From the NCBI GenBank assembly GCA_015548865.1, contig JADMXW010000023.1, positions 29,682-93,681 of the forward strand: a stretch of DNA of 64,000 nt. Reading direction: 5' to 3'. The notes under the pieces were generated by a model. That model saw nothing but the letters and a program-made list of their open reading frames with translations. It was not told the DNA's origin and ran no database searches. Shown here in pieces: positions 26,477 through 35,175 of this stretch. The DNA comes from Serratia marcescens (lineage in GTDB: Bacteria; Pseudomonadota; Gammaproteobacteria; Enterobacterales; Enterobacteriaceae). Positions within the stretch are counted from its first letter, which is position 1, and each line of letters opens with the position of its first letter. Made by a program: the position numbers and the translations under genes.

Positions 26477-26518
26477 ATTCGCGGACGTCAGCGCGTGCTA
26501 TCCCGTCGCATCTCCACC

Positions 26519-26534
26519 TGTGATCCTAGCCACA
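26519..26534. promoter_or_regulatory. CRP site, rhaS side
   Basis: TGTGA-TCCTAG-CCACA matches nine of ten consensus positions. It is 150 bases upstream of rhaS, in the middle of the divergent rhaB-rhaS region. Confidence 0.6.
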
Positions 26535-26683
26535 CTTCCGTGAATTGGCGGTGAAATCTTTGAAAAATGACGTCACCCTGAAAGTGAAACGTCGGGATTT
26601 GAAGGTGAAATTTCACGAGGGTCGGTAGTCTGTTTTCTATCAAATCATGTGTTGATGCAAAGCAGAAAAACAGGGGGCTTGAA

Positions 26684-27523
26684 ATGACGTTGCTACAAGG
26701 TGATGAGTTTTTCGTTTCTCGCTCGGTGACCGTTGCCGTTGAGCCGCGAGCGCCGCAACAGGCTTTTCCTGAACATTATCATGATTTCTGGGAAATCGTG
26801 CTGGTTGAGCAGGGGGCTGGCGTGCATGTTTTCAACGACCAGCCGTTTGCGTTATGCAGCGGTGCGGTATTTTTTATTCGCGATAACGATCGCCACCTGT
26901 TTGAAGACGTTGACGGCCTATTCCTGACGAATGTGCTCTACCGCTCGCCGCGTGGTTTTCGTTTTTTGTCTGATATCGCCTCCTTCTTGCCCTATGGGCC
27001 AAACGGGGAGTGGCAAGGGCAGTGGCAGGTCAATGCGCCAACCATGCAGCAACTGAAAGGACTGCTGGAACGCTTGTCACTACTGGCCCTGCGCGACACG
27101 CCAGAAGATATCGCCGCCAGCGAAAGCGTATTTCTGCAAATTCTGGTGTTGTTACGGCAAAAATGTTTCCAGACCCAGAGCCTTGATGGCGATCGACACG
27201 GTGTGCAGGCGCTGCTCGGTTGGCTGCAAAATAATTATTGTGAAGAGGTTAACTGGGGAGAATTGTCCGACCGCTTTTCTCTGCCGCTGCGTACCTTGCA
27301 CCGCCAACTGAAGCAGAATACCGGTATGACGCCACAGCGCTATCTTAACCGCTTACGTTTGCTGGAAGCGCGCCGTCGCTTGCAGCAGAGCGATGAATCG
27401 ATTACGACCATTGCGCATGCGTGTGGTTTCAGCGACAGTAATCACTTTTCCACGCAGTTTCGCAAGGCGTTCTCTGTTGCGCCTAAATCCGTACGCCAGC
27501 ATACGGAGAGTGCTGCGGAATAA
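26684..27523 (+). CDS. rhaS: L-rhamnose operon activator RhaS
   Basis: 279 residues. An N-terminal cupin-like sensing domain (FPEHYHDFWEIVLVEQG) is joined to a C-terminal AraC domain with two helix-turn-helix motifs; the second has the signature ITTIAHACGFSDSNHFSTQFRK. RhaS with L-rhamnose activates rhaBAD and rhaT. CAGGGGG lies before the ATG. It is divergent from rhaB and followed by rhaR after a 27-base gap. Confidence 0.94.
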   Translation: MTLLQGDEFFVSRSVTVAVEPRAPQQAFPEHYHDFWEIVLVEQGAGVHVFNDQPFALCSGAVFFIRDNDRHLFEDVDGLFLTNVLYRSPRGFRFLSDIASFLPYGPNGEWQGQWQVNAPTMQQLKGLLERLSLLALRDTPEDIAASESVFLQILVLLRQKCFQTQSLDGDRHGVQALLGWLQNNYCEEVNWGELSDRFSLPLRTLHRQLKQNTGMTPQRYLNRLRLLEARRRLQQSDESITTIAHACGFSDSNHFSTQFRKAFSVAPKSVRQHTESAAE

Positions 27524-27550
27524 CACAACGCCAGTGCAGGTGAGGTGAGT

Positions 27551-28399
27551 GTGACGGTGACGCGCGGTTTGAAGCTTCAAACGGAAGATTATTTCCTTAC
27601 CGATAAACAGGCGGTACGGGTGGCTGAGCGTCATCCCCAGCCTGACTTCCCGCTACATCATCATGATTTTGATGAATTAGTTATCGTGTGGCGCGGTAAC
27701 GGTCTGCACCTGTGGAACGATGTGCCATATCGAATTACACGCGGCGATCTGTTCTATGTCACGGCCAACGATCGCCATAGCTATGAGTCGGTAAACGATC
27801 TGGAACTGGACAATGTCCTGTTTATTCGCGATCGGCTGACGCTACCCACTGATTGGCGCAATCTGCTACCAGGTGCAGAGGTGCCGCAATCCCAGCGCTA
27901 CTGGTGCCTTGGGTCTGCAGGTATGGATACGCTGCGTGACAAAGTGGATGATTTAGCGCAAGAGTGCATGAAGTCGGATACATTATCGTTGCAGCTCAGC
28001 GAAGTGTTGCTGTTGCAGATTGCGCTGCTAGCGCTGCGTTACCGCCATCTACCCGATAGTCCTCAACTGGCCGATGCGCACCAGTTGGATTTGTTGATGT
28101 TGGCCTTGAGGGCCAGTATTGGTAGCCCCTTCCGTTTTGATGAGTTTTGCCAGCAGCACGACTTCAGCGTGCGTGGGCTGGGTGCGCGCTTTAAACAGGA
28201 GACGGGCATGAGCGTAGCCCAATACTTGCGCCAACTGCGGCTGTGCAAGGCAATGGAACTGTTGCGTTATGACCGACAAACCATTGGCGAAGTGGCTGCG
28301 CAATGTGGTTTTGATGACAGTAACTATTTCTCGGTGGTATTTCATCAGGCGCTGGGCGTATCACCCAGCGCCTATCGCCAGCGTTTTCTGGCTGGATGA
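27551..28399 (+). CDS. rhaR: L-rhamnose-responsive activator RhaR
   Basis: 282 residues from the GTG chosen here. The domain order is the same as RhaS: cupin (FPLHHHDFDELVIVWRGNG) and AraC DNA-binding domain (IGEVAAQCGFDDSNYFSVVFHQ). RhaR activates rhaSR itself when rhamnose is present. There is no ATG; GTG codons at 27545, 27551 and 27557 are possible, and 27551 has GAGG five bases upstream and gives the length of E. coli RhaR. Confidence 0.92.
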   Translation: MTVTRGLKLQTEDYFLTDKQAVRVAERHPQPDFPLHHHDFDELVIVWRGNGLHLWNDVPYRITRGDLFYVTANDRHSYESVNDLELDNVLFIRDRLTLPTDWRNLLPGAEVPQSQRYWCLGSAGMDTLRDKVDDLAQECMKSDTLSLQLSEVLLLQIALLALRYRHLPDSPQLADAHQLDLLMLALRASIGSPFRFDEFCQQHDFSVRGLGARFKQETGMSVAQYLRQLRLCKAMELLRYDRQTIGEVAAQCGFDDSNYFSVVFHQALGVSPSAYRQRFLAG

Positions 28400-28429
28400 G
28401 CCTATTTGTAAAATGCACAATATCTCTTT

Positions 28430-29365
28430 TTAGAGGGTAAACACGACGCGACAATGGCTGTCATCATCGCCCCAGACATCATTGACTTCGCTTAATGAGC
28501 GGGTCTGAAATGGAATGGAAAAATCGCTTTTCACCGCGGCTAGTAGAAGTTCTCCGACCGTAGCAACCAACTCGGTATTCGATATGCTGCCCAAGCCGCT
28601 TCCCATCAGTGTCAGCCCGGATGAGCGCAGTAGTTTGCTATGTAGCGTAATGTCTTGACCGCTCAGTGAACCTATTTGTACAAAGCGCACGGTTTTTTCA
28701 CCCCCGGCAACGGCTGCCTGCATGATATCGAGCGCGCTCTGGCCCCAGAGATAATCCAGTACCACATTGATGCCCTCAGCCATCAGCGCAGGAAGCTCTG
28801 CTGGCAGAGTATCCAGAGGAAGTGTGATATCCGCGCCTTGTGTGCGTAATTGTTTAAGGACGGTCAGATTACGGCCGGTAGCGATGATTTTTCCTGCGCC
28901 AAGATGACGAGCAATACGAATCGCCAGACTGCCAGAAGTGCCGGTTGCCCCATTAATCAGAACGGTTTCACCCTTGTGAAGCTGAGCTCTGCGGGTTAAT
29001 GCGGCCCAGGAGGACATACCGGGATTGGCGAGGGCGGCAGCGAGAACGGGATCAAGCGTTGTTGGCAACGGTACAACTTCTTTAACTGACACTCGCGTTC
29101 TCTCAGCCATGCTTCCCCAGGGAGCATGAAAAGCCAGAAAGTAAACGGGATCACCGTTAGTGAGATAGCCTGTACCATCGACACCCGCGATAAAAGGGTA
29201 CTCTGCTGTCGCGCTATAATGGATACCAGCAGCACGCGCTTTGGCCAACTGGCTCATTGCCGCCGCTTTAACGGTGACCACTACGTGGTTGTCATCGGCT
29301 TGTGGCTCAGGGAAATCGCCGAAAACGGGCAATGTTTTCGGCATAGAAACGATCGCTGCTTTCAT
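28430..29365 (-). CDS. Zinc-free MDR-type alcohol dehydrogenase / quinone oxidoreductase
   Basis: 311 residues. Medium-chain dehydrogenase fold with an N-terminal GroES-like domain (PEPQADDNHVVVTVKAAAMS) and a Rossmann domain whose nucleotide loop is NGATGTSGSLAIRIARHLGA (about residues 139-158). The cysteine/histidine zinc ligands of alcohol dehydrogenases are absent, so a NADPH-dependent quinone or enone reductase is likely. It is divergent from a MarR-family gene across 71 bases that contain a palindrome, so it is probably repressed by that protein. Confidence 0.8.
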   Translation of the reverse strand: MKAAIVSMPKTLPVFGDFPEPQADDNHVVVTVKAAAMSQLAKARAAGIHYSATAEYPFIAGVDGTGYLTNGDPVYFLAFHAPWGSMAERTRVSVKEVVPLPTTLDPVLAAALANPGMSSWAALTRRAQLHKGETVLINGATGTSGSLAIRIARHLGAGKIIATGRNLTVLKQLRTQGADITLPLDTLPAELPALMAEGINVVLDYLWGQSALDIMQAAVAGGEKTVRFVQIGSLSGQDITLHSKLLRSSGLTLMGSGLGSISNTELVATVGELLLAAVKSDFSIPFQTRSLSEVNDVWGDDDSHCRVVFTL

Positions 29366-29399
29366 GTTTATCGCCTTCAGTTAACCGGAATATGCGTGT

Positions 29400-29413
29400 A
29401 ATATGCACATATT
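29400..29413. promoter_or_regulatory. Palindromic operator candidate between oxidoreductase and marR-like gene
   Basis: AATATG-CA-CATATT is an exact inverted repeat with 6-bp arms in the divergent promoter; a partial copy (GGAATATGCG) lies just left. This is the size and position of MarR-family operators. Confidence 0.5.
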
Positions 29414-29436
29414 ATTCTTCCCATTGAGTGAACACA

Positions 29437-29904
29437 ATGAAAAGGGTGCAAAATACACATAATAATTCAGATTTTAATGAATTACACAATGCATTACTGA
29501 CGATTTTGGGTACGTTTAATCGCCCACAACGTGATGAATTAATTATAAAAAAATCAAAAATTCAATTAGAGAATGCACTGTTTCCCCTCTTGGTACAGAT
29601 AGGCCGTTTTGGCCCAATTGGCGTTGTTGAACTTGCCGATCGGGTGGGGCGTGATTACACCACGGTAAGTCGCCAGCTAACCAAATTGGAGGGGAATGGT
29701 TTGGCGAAGCGGCAAAAGAACGCAAAAGACAAACGGATTAATGAAGTGGTCATTACAACAGAAGGCAAAGTGATGACAGATAAAATTGATACAGCACGAG
29801 CACAGATTTATGACCGAGTTTTTCAACATTGGCAGGAAGAGGATCGTGTGGCACTAACACAACTATTGCAGAAATTTGTTTCGGATTTCACCGAGCTCAA
29901 GTGA
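29437..29904 (+). CDS. MarR-family transcriptional regulator
   Basis: 155 residues. Winged-helix core IGVVELADRVGRDYTTVSRQLTKLEGNGLAKRQ (about residues 61-93) followed by the wing with the KDKR signature, flanked by dimerisation helices. The ATG at 29437 is preceded by GAG at nine bases; a GTG at 29428 is in frame. The protein probably represses itself and the divergent oxidoreductase and is released by an electrophile or phenolic ligand; the ligand is unknown. The gene is AT-rich relative to neighbours. Confidence 0.85.
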   Translation: MKRVQNTHNNSDFNELHNALLTILGTFNRPQRDELIIKKSKIQLENALFPLLVQIGRFGPIGVVELADRVGRDYTTVSRQLTKLEGNGLAKRQKNAKDKRINEVVITTEGKVMTDKIDTARAQIYDRVFQHWQEEDRVALTQLLQKFVSDFTELK

Positions 29905-29905
29905 A

Positions 29906-29928
29906 TGGGGGGCAACTATCTCCCCCCA
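29906..29928. terminator. Hairpin between marR-like gene and yagU
   Basis: TGGGGGG and CCCCCCA pair around CAACTATCT between convergent genes. It is a strong stem without a T-run. Confidence 0.55.
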
Positions 29929-29934
29929 GTGCTC

Positions 29935-30465
29935 TTAACGCGCTACCTCGTCCACATCCGGGGCGTGTGTAATCCGGTTACGCAGGTCGCGTCGTACAAT
30001 TTCCACCAGCCAGAAGCAGAACATGTGGCCAAAGATTTCTGAGAAGTGCTCAGCGAACGGTTGATCCCACGGTGCAGGCACGGTGCCCATCAGCGGCAGC
30101 AGGAATACGTGGAATACTATGTGTAGCACCAGACCATACAGCGCACCTTGCCACAGTTTAATCTTCGGCCACACTTCCGCGACCACGCAATAGATCACGG
30201 CGAAGGTGATGGAAAAGCCAAAGTGCATGATAAAGCTCATGATAGGCCGAGGGTTACCGTTGTACAGGTAGGTCAGATGCGACATTTCAAATGACATGCC
30301 CATTTGCTGTAGCAGCTGTTGCGGTGGGTTAGTCAGATCACGTAGGGGTGTGCGTGGCGGAAACGGAATCTCCCAGCCGAATTTGGCCAGCGCGCACACC
30401 AGACCGGCAATAATCCCCACCAGTAATGCCACCAGAATTTTCTCCCTTGTGGTGCGTATTTGCAT
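29935..30465 (-). CDS. yagU: YagU-family inner membrane protein (DUF1440)
   Basis: 176 residues with three to four predicted membrane helices (the first at about 10-28, then 76-97 and 105-125). The segments GKFGWEIPFPPRTP-like near residue 28 and GALYGLVLHIVFHVFLLP agree with E. coli YagU, a protein reported to help acid resistance. GGAGAAAGAGAA precedes the ATG. Function is otherwise unknown. It is a single gene convergent with the MarR-like gene. Confidence 0.82.
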   Translation of the reverse strand: MQIRTTREKILVALLVGIIAGLVCALAKFGWEIPFPPRTPLRDLTNPPQQLLQQMGMSFEMSHLTYLYNGNPRPIMSFIMHFGFSITFAVIYCVVAEVWPKIKLWQGALYGLVLHIVFHVFLLPLMGTVPAPWDQPFAEHFSEIFGHMFCFWLVEIVRRDLRNRITHAPDVDEVAR

Positions 30466-30810
30466 TTCTCTTTCTCCTTCAATAACGGATTATCCCGCTT
30501 TTTATTTCTCATAATGGCGCATACCGCCATAGACAATAGCGTTGTAAGTAGGTGATTTAAGGAGATAATACGCCTGAGAATATTTATTTTCTAACGTGAA
30601 ATAAATACGCCATATCTATAACTTATTGTTTTATATATAAAACAATAATATTTCATGATGTTTGATTATGTAAGAATTGTTGTCTTTGTAACGTTGTCTT
30701 GATGTTATGACAGTATGGTGTTACATCTTTTGCATTCAGTGGTGGAATGTTTCCGCAGTGTTATGCCGCTCTGGCTGTCTTTGCTTCCAAGAGCGGCTTG
30801 TAAAACCGTA
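30466..30810. other. Intergenic region between yagU and rhaT
   Basis: 345 bases, very AT-rich from 30540 to 30700 where the yagU promoter should lie. No gene, repeat or clear terminator is seen; a short GC hairpin near 30786-30800 (AAGAGCGGCTTG) is weak. Confidence 0.5.
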
Positions 30811-31845
30811 TCAGGATGCCATCCCCATCCCCACGATATTGGCTGCGAGAATAATGATCAGCCCTCCTAGTACCAGCACGCTAATCGGTTTTCTTCCCAC
30901 GTTATTCCATTCTTTGAGTAATAACCCAACAATGCCGCCGCAAAGCACATAAAAACTCATGTGCAGCATCCAACTGAGATAGGTGTAATCGGCGGGAATA
31001 TTGGCGTGGCCCCAGGCGTAGAAGAAGAACTGTAAATACCACATCACGCCGCCAAGAATAGAAAACAGCGCATTAGTGATAAGCAGCGTTTTGGCCTGTG
31101 CCAAATCTGCCTTGATGGAGATAGTGGGACTCATGGCTAAACGCAGGAAACAGAAACCCAGGTTGACAATGGCACCACCGCCCATAATCACCACATAGCT
31201 TGGCAGTGCCACGTAGAGTGGGTTGAGACCAAGCGTTTCTGCTGCCTGGTGCATCGGTTTGGCTGCATCCATCGCGAAGGACATACCTGCTGAAAAAATG
31301 CCGCACATGACTGCCAGCAGCAGCCCTTTCTTCAAATTGAACTCTTGTGCGCGAATGCCGAGTGCTCGCTCTTTTAGCAAACCGGCGTAACTCACCACGC
31401 CTACACCAATCAGTGCCACGCCCACACCCACCAAGCTTAGTTGCCCGCCGGTGGTACCAAATAATTGCATAAATTTGCCCTGTAGCAGCGGTGTCATCAG
31501 GGTGCCGATAATCAGCGTAATACCAATGGCGATACCGATGCCAAGCGACATACCGAGGTAGCGCATGGTCAGCCCGTAATTGATATTACCGATACCCCAC
31601 ATAGCACCGAACAAAAATACTGGCAGCAGGGTAGAAAAACTGAATGAACTGTAATAGCCCCAAAAATCGGGTAACAGCAGGGCGCTGATGCTCCAGGGCA
31701 AAATAATCCAGGAGAAGAAACCGCCTAATGACCACATGGTTTCCCATGACCAGTGACGGACCTTTTTAAACGGGGCATAGAAGCAAGCCGCGCTGGCAGC
31801 ACCGACAAAATGCCAGAAAAGCCCGAGGAGAATTGCGCTATTCAT
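30811..31845 (-). CDS. rhaT: L-rhamnose/proton symporter
   Basis: 344 residues, identical in length to E. coli RhaT, with ten predicted membrane helices. It imports L-rhamnose with a proton. Typical segments are [23 protein letters not shown] at the N-terminus (quoted in part: [20 protein letters not shown]) and [20 protein letters not shown]. The ATG at 31845 has AGAGGG five bases upstream; an upstream in-frame start at 31923 lacks one. It is 2.4 kb from rhaR, separated by four genes, and divergent from the enolase-superfamily dehydratase gene. Confidence 0.95.
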   Translation of the reverse strand: MNSAILLGLFWHFVGAASAACFYAPFKKVRHWSWETMWSLGGFFSWIILPWSISALLLPDFWGYYSSFSFSTLLPVFLFGAMWGIGNINYGLTMRYLGMSLGIGIAIGITLIIGTLMTPLLQGKFMQLFGTTGGQLSLVGVGVALIGVGVVSYAGLLKERALGIRAQEFNLKKGLLLAVMCGIFSAGMSFAMDAAKPMHQAAETLGLNPLYVALPSYVVIMGGGAIVNLGFCFLRLAMSPTISIKADLAQAKTLLITNALFSILGGVMWYLQFFFYAWGHANIPADYTYLSWMLHMSFYVLCGGIVGLLLKEWNNVGRKPISVLVLGGLIIILAANIVGMGMAS

Positions 31846-32148
31846 AGAACCCTCTTGTTTTCGTTTTAAGTAATGTAGGAATACGTGTATGAACGCCTCA
31901 AGAGAGAGGGTTCGATAGGGCAAGTGTAAAAAGTGAACAAGGGGGAGACCTTCCGCTCCGTGCCATCACCCGCACACCACACGGCAAGATGCAAAAGGTG
32001 GATGCCACCGGCGTCACAAAAATAGCTAAAGGAAAGAATGAAATAGCGTTTCAGTCAACGCGGTGTTTAAGCATTGACGCCGCACGGCACGCTCGGGTTA
32101 TTCTAACGGTTTGAGATCCCAATCTGGCTGAAAGTGGAGTAAAGCAAC
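31846..32148. promoter_or_regulatory. Divergent promoter region of rhaT and the dehydratase gene
   Basis: 303 bases, no gene. A half CRP-like sequence (GCGTCACAAAAAT near 32009) is present. RhaS control of rhaT is expected from E. coli, but I cannot mark a definite site. The shared region suggests the dehydratase may also respond to rhamnose. Confidence 0.4.
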
Positions 32149-33330
32149 GTGAAAATTACGGATGTCAAAACCATCCTGGCGAATCGCTACCTGTTTGTCG
32201 AAATTCACACCGATGAAGGCCTTGTCGGTATTGGTGAGTCGGGTACATGGGGATTTCTGGATGCCTCTATGGGGGCAGTGGAAGCGCTGAAAACGTACCT
32301 GCTCGGGCAAGATCCGCTGCGTATTGAACACCACTGGCAGTATATGTACCGCTGTTGGCATTTTCGCGGAGCGGCCATTATGGGGGCGATCAGCGCCATC
32401 GATATCGCGCTGTGGGATATTGCGGGCAAATTCTACGATACCCCAGTCTACAACTTGCTGGGCGGTCGCTGCCGCGACAAGGCACGGGTTTATGCCCATG
32501 CTGGGGGAAAAACCACGGAAGAGACTATCGCCAACCTGAAAAAGATGAAGGCGCATGGGTTTACTGCGATTGGGCATTTGACGCCATTTTTGGATGAGTC
32601 GCGCGGCGATCCCTATTTCACCACGCATGCAAAAGAGATTGGTGAAGCCATTGAGCGCATTGGTGCTTATCGTGAAGCGGTGGGGAATGACGTCGATCTC
32701 TGTATTGAGGTGCACCGGCGGCTGAAACCGCATGATGCTATCGTTTTTGCACAGGGCATTGCGCCTTATCTGCCTTACTTTATTGAAGATCCGATTGGTG
32801 CGGATAACTTTGATTCGATGGCGCAGGTCGCAGACAAAATCAACGTGCCGATTGCCACCGGTGAGCGTCTGAACAACTTGCAAGAATTTGCCATGCTGAT
32901 TAAACGCAATGCGGTTTCCTACGTGCGGCCAGACGTATGCATGTGCGGAGGGATTACCGGTGCGAAAAAAATCGCAGCGCTGGCCGAAGCGCACGATCTG
33001 ATGGTGGTGCCGCATAACCCGCTCAGCCCGGTCTCTACGGCGGCCTGTTTGCAAATCGCGGTGAGTATCCCCAATTTTGCCCTGCTGGAGTATCCCGGCG
33101 ATGACCAGCCCGCATTGTCGGAGAAGTTTGGCGCCACCGGCGTGGAAAATGGTGTCTTGAAGCGAGACGTCGTCAAGAGCACCTTCAAGTGTGTCGACGG
33201 TTTTATGGAGATCCCTACCGCGTCGGGTATTGGCATAGAACTGGCGGATAACCTGGCAGAAAAATACCCCTACCGTCGCCGTCCGCTGAAAACCCGTCTT
33301 CATGTAGATGGTTCAGTGGTCGATCAGTAA
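32149..33330 (+). CDS. Enolase-superfamily sugar-acid dehydratase (mandelate racemase/galactonate dehydratase type)
   Basis: 393 residues. N-terminal capping domain (KITDVKTILANRYLFVEIHTDEG) and a TIM barrel. Metal ligands are Glu187 in IEVHRR, Glu213 in YFIEDP and Glu239 in ATGERL; His189 and His289 (VVPHNPLSP) would be the acid/base pair, as in galactonate and mannonate dehydratases. The first ligand is glutamate where those enzymes usually have aspartate. Start is GTG with GGAG upstream. Divergence from rhaT hints at a rhamnose-related or plant sugar acid, but the substrate is not established. Confidence 0.85.
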   Translation: MKITDVKTILANRYLFVEIHTDEGLVGIGESGTWGFLDASMGAVEALKTYLLGQDPLRIEHHWQYMYRCWHFRGAAIMGAISAIDIALWDIAGKFYDTPVYNLLGGRCRDKARVYAHAGGKTTEETIANLKKMKAHGFTAIGHLTPFLDESRGDPYFTTHAKEIGEAIERIGAYREAVGNDVDLCIEVHRRLKPHDAIVFAQGIAPYLPYFIEDPIGADNFDSMAQVADKINVPIATGERLNNLQEFAMLIKRNAVSYVRPDVCMCGGITGAKKIAALAEAHDLMVVPHNPLSPVSTAACLQIAVSIPNFALLEYPGDDQPALSEKFGATGVENGVLKRDVVKSTFKCVDGFMEIPTASGIGIELADNLAEKYPYRRRPLKTRLHVDGSVVDQ

Positions 33331-33396
33331 ACTGTGCGTTTTGCCGTCGTGTGCATGCTACGCGACGATGGTTATTCACCTGCTAAAAGAAGAATT

Positions 33397-33894
33397 ATGG
33401 AACGTTTTATTGAAAACCTGATGTACACCTCTCGTTGGCTGCTGGCTCCGATCTATCTGGGGTTGTCGCTCGGGCTGTTGGCGCTGATGCTTAAATTTTT
33501 CCAGGAAGTGTTCCACATTTTGCCAAATGTGTTCGCATTAGCAGAGGCCGATCTGATTTTGGTACTGCTGTCGCTGATTGACATGACGCTGGTGGGTGGC
33601 CTGTTGGTGATGGTAATGCTGTCTGGCTATGAGAATTTTGTCTCAACGCTGAACATCGACGAGGATAGGGAGAAGCTGAACTGGCTCGGCAAGATGGACT
33701 CAGGATCGCTCAAGAACAAGGTTGCTGCATCGATTGTCGCGATTTCTTCCATTCATTTGCTGCGTGTGTTTATGGATGCGCTCAACACGCCGGATAACAA
33801 GCTGATGTGGTATGTCATTATCCACCTGACGTTTGTGCTGTCGGCGTTTCTTATGGGGTATCTGGATAAAACGACGCGCCACGAAAAGAAGTGA
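33397..33894 (+). CDS. yqhA: YqhA family inner membrane protein (UPF0114)
   Basis: 165 residues, one more than E. coli YqhA, with four predicted membrane helices. The family's start [20 protein letters not shown] is exact, followed by [21 protein letters not shown]. An upstream frame start at 33334 is not needed. Function is unknown; E. coli YqhA is an uncharacterised membrane protein. It follows the dehydratase by 66 bases and could share its transcript. Confidence 0.92.
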   Translation: MERFIENLMYTSRWLLAPIYLGLSLGLLALMLKFFQEVFHILPNVFALAEADLILVLLSLIDMTLVGGLLVMVMLSGYENFVSTLNIDEDREKLNWLGKMDSGSLKNKVAASIVAISSIHLLRVFMDALNTPDNKLMWYVIIHLTFVLSAFLMGYLDKTTRHEKK

Positions 33895-33900
33895 TGTTAA

Positions 33901-33924
33901 CGGTACGCCCACTCAGGCGTACCG
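33901..33924. terminator. Terminator hairpin between yqhA and ubiI
   Basis: CGGTACGCC and GGCGTACCG form a perfect 9-bp stem around CACTCA between convergent genes, followed by CTTCATTT. Confidence 0.7.
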
Positions 33925-33930
33925 CTTCAT

Positions 33931-35151
33931 TTACTGCGGCGCAGTGGTTTGCGCCAGCCATTCCGGCAGGTCATTTAATCCCATTGCTTGGCGCACGAGT
34001 ACCGGTTTCACCCCTGGCAGGCGGTTCGCCAGCGTCAGACCGATATCACGCAGCAGCTTTTTCGCTGGGTTCTCTCCGTTAAACAGTTCTCTGAAACCTT
34101 GCATGCTGGCTAACATCAACGCAGCACTGTGCTTGCGCTGGCGTTCATAGCGCCGCAGGTAGAGGTATTGCCCGATATCCTTGCCTTGCCCTTGTAAGCG
34201 TTTGATTTCTGCGATTAGCGTGGCGGCATCCATAAACCCGAGGTTGACACCCTGTCCGGCGAGCGGGTGGATGGTGTGCGCGGCATCACCCACCAGCGCC
34301 AGCCGGTGGGCGGCAAAGCTGCGTGCATAGCGTCCGGTTAGCGGGTGTGTTTGCCGTGCGCTGAGGGTAGTACACAACCCAAGCTGGGTATCAAAGGCAA
34401 TCGCCAGCTGCTGGTCAAATGCCTCGCTGGTCAGTGCCAGCATGGCTTCGGCCTGTAATGGCGGTAGCGACCATACAATCGAGCAGAGGTGTGCATCTGC
34501 CAACGGCAGAAACGCCAGAATACCGTCACCATGGAACACCTGCCGCGCCACGCCATCGTGTGGACGTTCGGTGTGTACTGTTGCCACCAGCGCGTGATGG
34601 CCGTAATCCCAGAATGTCAGCGGGATATCTGCCTGTTGACGTAGCCAAGAGTGGGCACCGTCTGCACCTACGACCAGCCGTGCGGTAAGCATGGTGCCAT
34701 CGTCCAGCGTGATAAATGCGTCGTTTTCTCCCCAGGCCACCTGTTGCAATACCGCCGGTGCTATCAGCGTAATGTCTTTTGCCTGCTCTGCTCGCTGCCA
34801 TAGCGCGCGTTGGATGACATCGTTTTCGATAATGTGGCCGAGACGGGAAAAGCCATAGGCATCGCCCTCAAAATGGATGTTGCCAAAGCTGTCTTTGTCC
34901 CATACGTACATGGCGTTGTAGGGGCTGATGCGCTGTGCCTCAATGTCTTGCCAAACATCGAGATGACGCAGCAGGCATTCGCTGGCCGCGTTGATGGCTG
35001 AGACGCGCAGTGAATAAGCACCGTCTGCTTCCGCTTGCGGTGGTGTCCGCTGTTCCAGAACGGCAATGCGCAGCCCGGAATGTTGCAGCCCGCAGGCTAA
35101 TGCCAGACCGACCATACCGCCGCCTGCGATGACCACATCAAATGATTGCAT
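33931..35151 (-). CDS. ubiI: 2-octaprenylphenol C5-hydroxylase UbiI
   Basis: 406 residues, FAD-dependent aromatic hydroxylase. It adds the C5 hydroxyl in ubiquinone synthesis. FAD motifs are VVIAGGGMVGLALACGL at the N-terminus, VVGADGAHSWLR near 165 and LVGDAAHTIHPLAGQGVN near 290. The C-terminus GVKPVLVRQAMGLNDLPEWL agrees closely with E. coli VisC/UbiI. The ATG at 35151 gives the family's MQSFDV start with AGGA ten bases away; 35157 is an alternative. Last gene of ygfB-pepP-ubiH-ubiI. Confidence 0.95.
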   Translation of the reverse strand: MQSFDVVIAGGGMVGLALACGLQHSGLRIAVLEQRTPPQAEADGAYSLRVSAINAASECLLRHLDVWQDIEAQRISPYNAMYVWDKDSFGNIHFEGDAYGFSRLGHIIENDVIQRALWQRAEQAKDITLIAPAVLQQVAWGENDAFITLDDGTMLTARLVVGADGAHSWLRQQADIPLTFWDYGHHALVATVHTERPHDGVARQVFHGDGILAFLPLADAHLCSIVWSLPPLQAEAMLALTSEAFDQQLAIAFDTQLGLCTTLSARQTHPLTGRYARSFAAHRLALVGDAAHTIHPLAGQGVNLGFMDAATLIAEIKRLQGQGKDIGQYLYLRRYERQRKHSAALMLASMQGFRELFNGENPAKKLLRDIGLTLANRLPGVKPVLVRQAMGLNDLPEWLAQTTAPQ

Positions 35152-35175
35152 AAGCATTATTTCCTGTTGCTTGCA

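Noticed and set aside
32098..33303. 401-codon open frame on the minus strand opposite the dehydratase
   Set aside because: It is the antisense shadow of a well-supported enolase-superfamily gene, has no recognisable motifs and no Shine-Dalgarno sequence.
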